DNA of 37,524 nucleotides from Halalkalibacter akibai JCM 9157 (GTDB taxonomy: Bacteria > Bacillota > Bacilli > Bacillales > Bacillaceae_D), in assembly GCF_000513135.1 (NCBI RefSeq), contig NZ_BAUV01000041.1, positions 1-37,524 of the forward strand. The letters run 5' to 3'. Below the pieces are notes generated by a model. The model had not been told where the DNA came from. It did not search any database and saw only the letters and a list, made by a program, of their open reading frames with translations. Numbering within the stretch: position 1 is the stretch's first letter; the number at the start of each line of letters is the position of its first letter. Positions 33,362 to 37,524 of the stretch are shown here, one piece after another. The position numbers were made by a program, and so were the translations under genes.

Positions 33362-33668
33362 TCTAGCCTATGAACAATAGGTAAATATGGAATGGGTGAA
33401 TGCCCGTTTAAGTAAGATTAATGAAAAAGCCTAGTTCGAGAAAAAGGATGATTACTAAACAAAGAAAGTTTTATCCACATGCAAATTGTGGACAATGTGG
33501 ATAAATACGAACAAACATTCGACAATAAATCTACTTCTTCTGACAAGTTTCGGGGTAGAGATTGTAGGTTTTAGTCAGAATTTTGCTCTTCTATTTTAAG
33601 AAAATCTCATAAATTAAAGGTTACTAACAAACAATTAAAAAAGTTACTCATAATTGGAGGAGATAGTA
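33362..33668. other. Intergenic region with DnaA-box cluster
   Basis: No gene is visible. It separates the divergent Gly-rich and phosphatase genes and holds three DnaA-box-like nonamers at 33471-33504. I looked for PhoP boxes before the phosphatase gene and saw only weak TTACTA/TTACTC matches near 33626 and 33647. Confidence 0.6.
33471..33504. promoter_or_regulatory. DnaA-box cluster
   Basis: TTATCCACA (33471-33479, plus strand, perfect consensus), TGTGGACAA (33487-33495, minus strand, TTGTCCACA, one mismatch) and TGTGGATAA (33496-33504, minus strand, perfect). The outer boxes form a perfect 10-bp inverted repeat (TTATCCACAT/ATGTGGATAA). Three boxes in 34 bp is the density of the DnaA-box clusters that titrate DnaA outside oriC in B. 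subtilis. Confidence 0.75.
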
Positions 33669-34970
33669 ATGTTTAATCTACGTCTAATAGTCATTCTGGT
33701 ATTATGTTTCAGTTTAAGTATCCCTGCTAGTGTCTTTTCAGAGGATGTTGATAAACAAGTGGAAAATGTAATCTTTATGATTCCAGACGGATTTTCGAGT
33801 TCCTATGCAACAAATTATCGCCACTTTAAAGAGGGTGATTTTATATTAGATTCTATGTTAGTTGGCATGATGAAAACTCATTCAGAAAGCAGTTGGGTTA
33901 CTGATTCTGCAGCAGCAGCCACGGCAATGGCCACAGGGAAGAAAACGGCAAACGGTATGATTGGTGTTAATTCAGATGGGGTTGAGCTTCAAACGATTCT
34001 CGAAGCAGCAAAGGCTTCAGGTAAATCAACTGGTTTAATTGCGACTAAGTCAATTACAGATGCTACACCTGCAGCTTTTGGAGCGCATGTGGATTCGCGC
34101 CAAGATGAAAGAAGGATCGCAGAACAGTTAATAGGAAAAGTGGATGTATTATTAGGAGGCGGGAAAAAGCACTTTCTTCCTACAGCCTCCGATTTATCTA
34201 AACGACATTTAATTGAAGAAGCAAAGCAAGCTGGATATACATTCGTTTCTGATCGTGATCAATTGTTGAGACTTAATGGTAGAGAAAAGCGAATTCTTGG
34301 TTTATTTGCAGACAACATGTTAGCTGCTGATATTGATCGTCACCTAACTTCGGAACCCAGTTTAGCGGAAATGGCTGAAAAAGCAATTGAACACTTGAGC
34401 AAAAATCAGAAAGGCTTTTTTCTAATGATAGAGGGAAGTAAAATTGATAGGGCAGGTCACGCTCATGATAGTGCATGGGCAATGAATGATATTGCCGCTT
34501 TTGAACAGGCAGTGTTAAGCGCTCAAAAATTTGCTCAGAAAAACGGAAATACTCTTGTTGTAGTCGCTGGTGATCATGACACCGGTGGAATGTCGGTGGG
34601 AGGTTATAATCAATACAAAGCTCAACCTGATATTTTAAGAGAAGTGAAAGCGTCAGCGACTAACATAGCTGAGAAAATAAATCATGATAGAGCAAATACA
34701 AAAGAGATTATAAAACATTACACGGGTCTTGATCTTACGGAAACACAAGCAGCAAGATTGAACAAAGCAAATAAAAAAGATTTAGCTGTTATCGTTAATG
34801 AAATAATCAATAAACACGCTTTTATCGACTGGGTTACAGTTGAACATACAGGTGTAGACGTTCCTGTTTATGCGTTCGGTCCTCATTCAGAGCTTTTTAT
34901 TGGTCATCAAGATAACACGGACCTACCTAAAAAGATGGCAAAAGCAATGGGGATTTCGTTAAACAACTAA
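33669..34970 (+). CDS. Secreted alkaline phosphatase
   Basis: A phosphate monoesterase of 433 residues with an N-terminal signal peptide (LRLIVILVLCFSLSIPASVFS). The active site is intact: metal-binding Asp in IFMIPDGFS, nucleophile Ser in VTDSAAAATAMATG, Glu/Asp/His in MIEGSKIDRAGHAHD, Asp-His in VVAGDHDTGGM and the late His in TVEHTGVDVPVYAFGP. It frees phosphate from organic phosphates outside the cell. ATG 33669 is chosen over TTG 33654 because GGAGGAGA lies between them. A PhoPR-type control is expected for the family but I could not find clear PhoP boxes. Confidence 0.94.
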   Translation: MFNLRLIVILVLCFSLSIPASVFSEDVDKQVENVIFMIPDGFSSSYATNYRHFKEGDFILDSMLVGMMKTHSESSWVTDSAAAATAMATGKKTANGMIGVNSDGVELQTILEAAKASGKSTGLIATKSITDATPAAFGAHVDSRQDERRIAEQLIGKVDVLLGGGKKHFLPTASDLSKRHLIEEAKQAGYTFVSDRDQLLRLNGREKRILGLFADNMLAADIDRHLTSEPSLAEMAEKAIEHLSKNQKGFFLMIEGSKIDRAGHAHDSAWAMNDIAAFEQAVLSAQKFAQKNGNTLVVVAGDHDTGGMSVGGYNQYKAQPDILREVKASATNIAEKINHDRANTKEIIKHYTGLDLTETQAARLNKANKKDLAVIVNEIINKHAFIDWVTVEHTGVDVPVYAFGPHSELFIGHQDNTDLPKKMAKAMGISLNN

Positions 34971-34974
34971 CGCT

Positions 34975-35016
34975 ATTACCGAACGTTTCGTTTATGCATG
35001 GGCATAATCATTCGTC
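34975..35016 (+). promoter_or_regulatory. Possible PurBox upstream of purT
   Basis: ATTACCGAACGTT (34975-34987) matches the PurR box core CCGAAC. About 25 nt on, ATTCGTC (35010-35016) is a weak inverted partner of GTTCGG. The pair lies upstream of the purT promoter -35, where PurR boxes are usual. Confidence 0.4.
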
Positions 35017-35033
35017 AAATTAAGCTTTTTCTC

Positions 35034-35062
35034 TTGTGGAATAGCAGGATAAAAGATATTAT
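35034..35062 (+). promoter_or_regulatory. Promoter of purT
   Basis: TTGTGG (35034-35039), 17 nt, TATTAT (35057-35062), 38 bp upstream of ATG 35101. Confidence 0.65.
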
Positions 35063-35100
35063 TAAATAAAATACTGCTTTTCGATGGGAGAGTCTTAGAG

Positions 35101-36270
35101 ATGGATGTTAGAAAAAACAAGAAGATTCTATTGCTTGGTTCTGGAGAACTAGGAAAAGAAGTGATTATAGAAGCTCAACGTTTAGGGGTTGAAACGGTTG
35201 CGGTGGATCGCTACGAGCACGCTCCAGCCATGCAAGTTGCGCACCGATCTCATGTGATTGATATGCTCGATGCAAAAGCACTTCGTCAAATTATTGAAGA
35301 AGAGAAACCAGATCTAATTGTGCCAGAAGTAGAAGCAATTCAGACCCAAGTGTTAGTGGAGCTAGAAAAGGAAGGTCATCACGTTGTTCCAACAGCATCG
35401 GCAACAAGACTTACGATGGATCGTGAAGGGATACGTCGACTAGCTAATGAAGAACTTGATTTACCAACAGCTGGCTATGAATTTGCTAATTCCTATGAAG
35501 AATTGCAAGAAGCAGTAGCAAAAATCGGAACACCTTGTGTGATTAAACCGTTGATGAGTTCATCAGGAAAAGGTCAAAGTTTATGTCGATCTATTGATGA
35601 TATTGAGAACTCGTGGAATATTGCATTAGAAGGGGCAAGGGGGAAAAGTACTAGAGTCATTGTTGAAGAATTTATCCATTTCGATTCGGAAATTACGTTG
35701 TTAACTGTACGTTCGGTTTCTGGTACTTCCTACTGTCAGCCGATTGGACATGTTCAAAAGGACGGCGATTATATTGAATCGTGGCAACCTCATCAAATGA
35801 CAAAAGAGCAGATTGCCGAATCGGAAGAAATTGCGAAGAAAATAACAGATGCTTTAGGTGGATATGGCTTGTTTGGAGTAGAGTTATTTTTAACAAAGGA
35901 CAAGGTGTATTTTAGTGAAGTATCGCCAAGGCCTCATGATACGGGAATGGTGACACTAGCCACTCAAAGTTTATCTGAATTTGCTTTACATGTTCGTGCT
36001 ATTTTAGGTTTCCCTATTACGGAGATCGCCTTACATTCACCAGGTGCTAGTCATGTGGTAAAAGCGTGGGAGGAAAGCAAGAATTTCTCCATTGAAGGTG
36101 TTGAGCAAGCATTGTCTGTTCCGTGTACGCAAGTGAGGGTCTTTGGAAAACCCGAAACGAAGGTTGGGCGTAGAATGGCTGTTGCACTTAGTGTGGCTGA
36201 AGACACAGAAAAAGCTAGAAAGCTCGCTAAAGAAGCAGCGGGACAAATGAAAATTCTCTATCATAACTAA
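35101..36270 (+). CDS. purT: Formate-dependent GAR formyltransferase
   Basis: A purine-synthesis enzyme of 389 residues that converts GAR, formate and ATP to formyl-GAR. ATP-grasp features are [57 protein letters not shown] and [15 protein letters not shown] with metal-binding residues. The ribosome site is modest (GGGAGAG, spacing ~9). It stands alone rather than in a pur operon, and a candidate PurBox lies upstream of its promoter. A terminator follows. Confidence 0.96.
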   Translation: MDVRKNKKILLLGSGELGKEVIIEAQRLGVETVAVDRYEHAPAMQVAHRSHVIDMLDAKALRQIIEEEKPDLIVPEVEAIQTQVLVELEKEGHHVVPTASATRLTMDREGIRRLANEELDLPTAGYEFANSYEELQEAVAKIGTPCVIKPLMSSSGKGQSLCRSIDDIENSWNIALEGARGKSTRVIVEEFIHFDSEITLLTVRSVSGTSYCQPIGHVQKDGDYIESWQPHQMTKEQIAESEEIAKKITDALGGYGLFGVELFLTKDKVYFSEVSPRPHDTGMVTLATQSLSEFALHVRAILGFPITEIALHSPGASHVVKAWEESKNFSIEGVEQALSVPCTQVRVFGKPETKVGRRMAVALSVAEDTEKARKLAKEAAGQMKILYHN

Positions 36271-36275
36271 ATGTT

Positions 36276-36313
36276 TAGGGCGATTGAGTTTAATACTCAG
36301 TCGCTCTTTTTTG
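36276..36313 (+). terminator. Terminator after purT
   Basis: AGGGCGATTGAGT / ACTCAGTCGCTCT hairpin with T-run. Confidence 0.9.
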
Positions 36314-36370
36314 GGTATAAATGCGAAAGTTGGTGATAATAGCTTTGAAAACAGAAAAGGGGTGTAATGG

Positions 36371-37294
36371 ATGAAAAGGATTGTGTTGTTAACCATATTG
36401 GCCTTAATTCAGTTCAGTGTAATTTCTTCAATTAGCTTTGCTGAAACAGCTTATACGAATTCTGAAATTTTAGTTAGCGCAGGGTGGGTAGAAAAACAGT
36501 TAGAGAATCCCTCTTTCATTTTAATAGACGTTAGAGAGGAAGGGTATGAGGATGGTCATATTCCAGGAGCAAAACATTTTAATATGGATTTACTTATAGA
36601 TAAAAGACATGCAATTGAAGGGCACTTAATTAATAAAGAGGTTTTCGAAAAACAGATGAGTGAAATAGGTATTAGAAGGGACGCTCAAGTTGTTATTTAT
36701 GACAAGGGGAAGGATACGAATGCTACTAGATTGTTCTATGCACTAGAGTATTACGGTCATCCACATGTAAAAATAATAAACGGAGGCTATGCCGCTTGGG
36801 AAGCAGAAGGGAAGATTACTACTACTGAGGAACCCAAAGTAGTTCATAGTGAATATGTAGCTGAAGAAAAATCAGAACTTATGGTATCGAAACAAGAAGT
36901 AAAAAGTGCCATTAATAAGAAGGGGATAGTATTGCTCGATGTTCGTTCACCAGCAGAATATAAAGGAGAGGAAGTACGAGCTAAACGAGGTGGTCACATT
37001 CCGTCTGCGATTAATCTCGAATGGAAAAAAGTTTTAAGTGAAGGGAAGGTTCCTCTGTTTAAATCGGAGAAAGATTTATTGAGCATATTAGAAAGCATGG
37101 GAGTAACGAAAGATAAGAAGATCATGATATATTGTCAAAAAGCTAACCGGGCATCTCACATGTATTTTACGTTAAGGCTACTAGGTTACGGAAATATCTC
37201 TGTTTACGAAGGCTCTTGGGAGGAGTGGGGAAATGATCCGAAGACTCCGATTGTGAACCCAAGTAAAATTGATAGGGATTTACGTTCTTTATAA
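36371..37294 (+). CDS. Secreted two-domain rhodanese sulfurtransferase
   Basis: 307 residues: a signal peptide (MKRIVLLTILALIQFSVISS, cleavage near SFA-ET) and two rhodanese domains. The first (~35-150; LIDVREEGYEDGHIPGA) lacks the catalytic Cys: its loop reads IYDKGKDTNATR. The second (~170-290; LLDVRSPAEYKGE, GGHIPSAINLEW) has Cys255 in IYCQKANR. This matches thiosulfate/3-mercaptopyruvate sulfurtransferases, where only the C-terminal domain is active. The donor is unknown. An overlapping out-of-frame ATG at 36367 is not used; ATG 36371 with AAAAGGGGTG fits the signal peptide. Confidence 0.9.
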   Translation: MKRIVLLTILALIQFSVISSISFAETAYTNSEILVSAGWVEKQLENPSFILIDVREEGYEDGHIPGAKHFNMDLLIDKRHAIEGHLINKEVFEKQMSEIGIRRDAQVVIYDKGKDTNATRLFYALEYYGHPHVKIINGGYAAWEAEGKITTTEEPKVVHSEYVAEEKSELMVSKQEVKSAINKKGIVLLDVRSPAEYKGEEVRAKRGGHIPSAINLEWKKVLSEGKVPLFKSEKDLLSILESMGVTKDKKIMIYCQKANRASHMYFTLRLLGYGNISVYEGSWEEWGNDPKTPIVNPSKIDRDLRSL

Positions 37295-37367
37295 ATTAGT
37301 TTTTTTAGGTTTTAAATCTTTTTAAATTGGTTATAAAGGAAGTAGAAGATAAAAAACGAAAAGACTC

Positions 37368-37396
37368 TTGCGCGGAATTTCGCAATGTGTTATATT
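37368..37396 (+). promoter_or_regulatory. rRNA-type promoter P1
   Basis: TTGCGC (37368-37373), 17 nt, TATATT (37391-37396), with TGT before the -10. Followed by TATTTTTGTCGCCGAGAGAGC. Confidence 0.65.
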
Positions 37397-37463
37397 TATT
37401 TTTGTCGCCGAGAGAGCATCCTTCCATTGGGTGTTATGGTGAATATCTTTTTTTGAAAATGAC

Positions 37464-37492
37464 TTGCACTGATTTTTAGAATGTGTTAAGAT
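37464..37492 (+). promoter_or_regulatory. rRNA-type promoter P2
   Basis: TTGCAC (37464-37469), 17 nt, TAAGAT (37487-37492), also with TGT before the -10, and followed by TTATTTGTCGCCAAAAGAGC. It is 96 bp downstream of P1 and similar to it in sequence. Confidence 0.65.
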
Positions 37493-37524
37493 GTTATTTG
37501 TCGCCAAAAGAGCGACTGAGAGTT

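Noticed and set aside
33471-33504. DnaA boxes as a chromosomal origin
   Set aside because: No dnaA, dnaN or other origin genes and no clear AT-rich unwinding region beside them; a titration or regulatory cluster fits better.

Overview
The window looks like a chromosomal segment of a low-GC, spore-forming Bacillaceae, probably of the alkaliphilic or soil Bacillus type. The evidence is AT-rich DNA, strong AGGAGG-type ribosome binding sites with frequent GTG/TTG starts, an Sda-like sporulation checkpoint protein, sigma-B-type promoter sequence, intergenic repeats of the GGAGCGGAAG...CTCCTGCGGG kind that I recall from Bacillaceae, and a block in the order of the Bacillus subtilis yug region (yugG/alaR, yugH/alaT, yugI, a DUF378 gene, yugJ, pgi, yugN, yugO, tRNA-Ala).

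Layout. 1-127: edge of an array of about 51-nt palindromic repeats. 368-4727: lipoprotein, biotin transporter BioY with a BirA-type operator, RDD membrane protein, HU, YihY, a small PH-like membrane protein and a frameshifted isochorismatase-family hydrolase. 4867-15694: the yug-like block, with a secreted protein, thiM and a DEAD-box helicase inserted in it, and a tRNA-Ala(GGC) at its end. 15762-16505: three tandem 214-215-nt repeat units plus a decayed fourth, then a DUF559/Vsr-like nuclease-fold protein with a C-terminal HTH. 17383-18794: Sda-like peptide, RsbW/SpoIIAB-like ATPase and a thioesterase. 18865-19008: a 34-residue membrane peptide whose start codon lies in the stem of a perfect hairpin. 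19430-21673: a two-gene signalling unit (BMP-family lipoprotein and HAMP-GGDEF cyclase). 21756-24098: ilvD and a small lipoprotein.

24189-32962 is the clearest functional system: a guanidine assimilation locus. A guanidine-I (ykkC) riboswitch with a terminator expression platform precedes two carboxyguanidine deiminase subunits (formerly urea carboxylase-associated proteins), a biotin-dependent guanidine/urea carboxylase and allophanate hydrolase. An APC permease is encoded divergently. Together these would take up guanidine, carboxylate it, deiminate it to allophanate and release ammonia and CO2.

33017-37524: a Gly/Tyr-rich protein, a compact DnaA-box cluster, a secreted alkaline phosphatase, purT with a possible PurBox and a secreted rhodanese. 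The last 160 bases carry two tandem rRNA-type promoters, which predicts an rrn or tRNA operon just beyond the right edge.

Data quality: four conserved genes (isochorismatase, DEAD helicase, pgi, ilvD) are each broken near the junction by what looks like loss of one base from a short homopolymer. Every one is restored to normal family length by adding one base. I treat these as probable sequencing or consensus errors, not decay.
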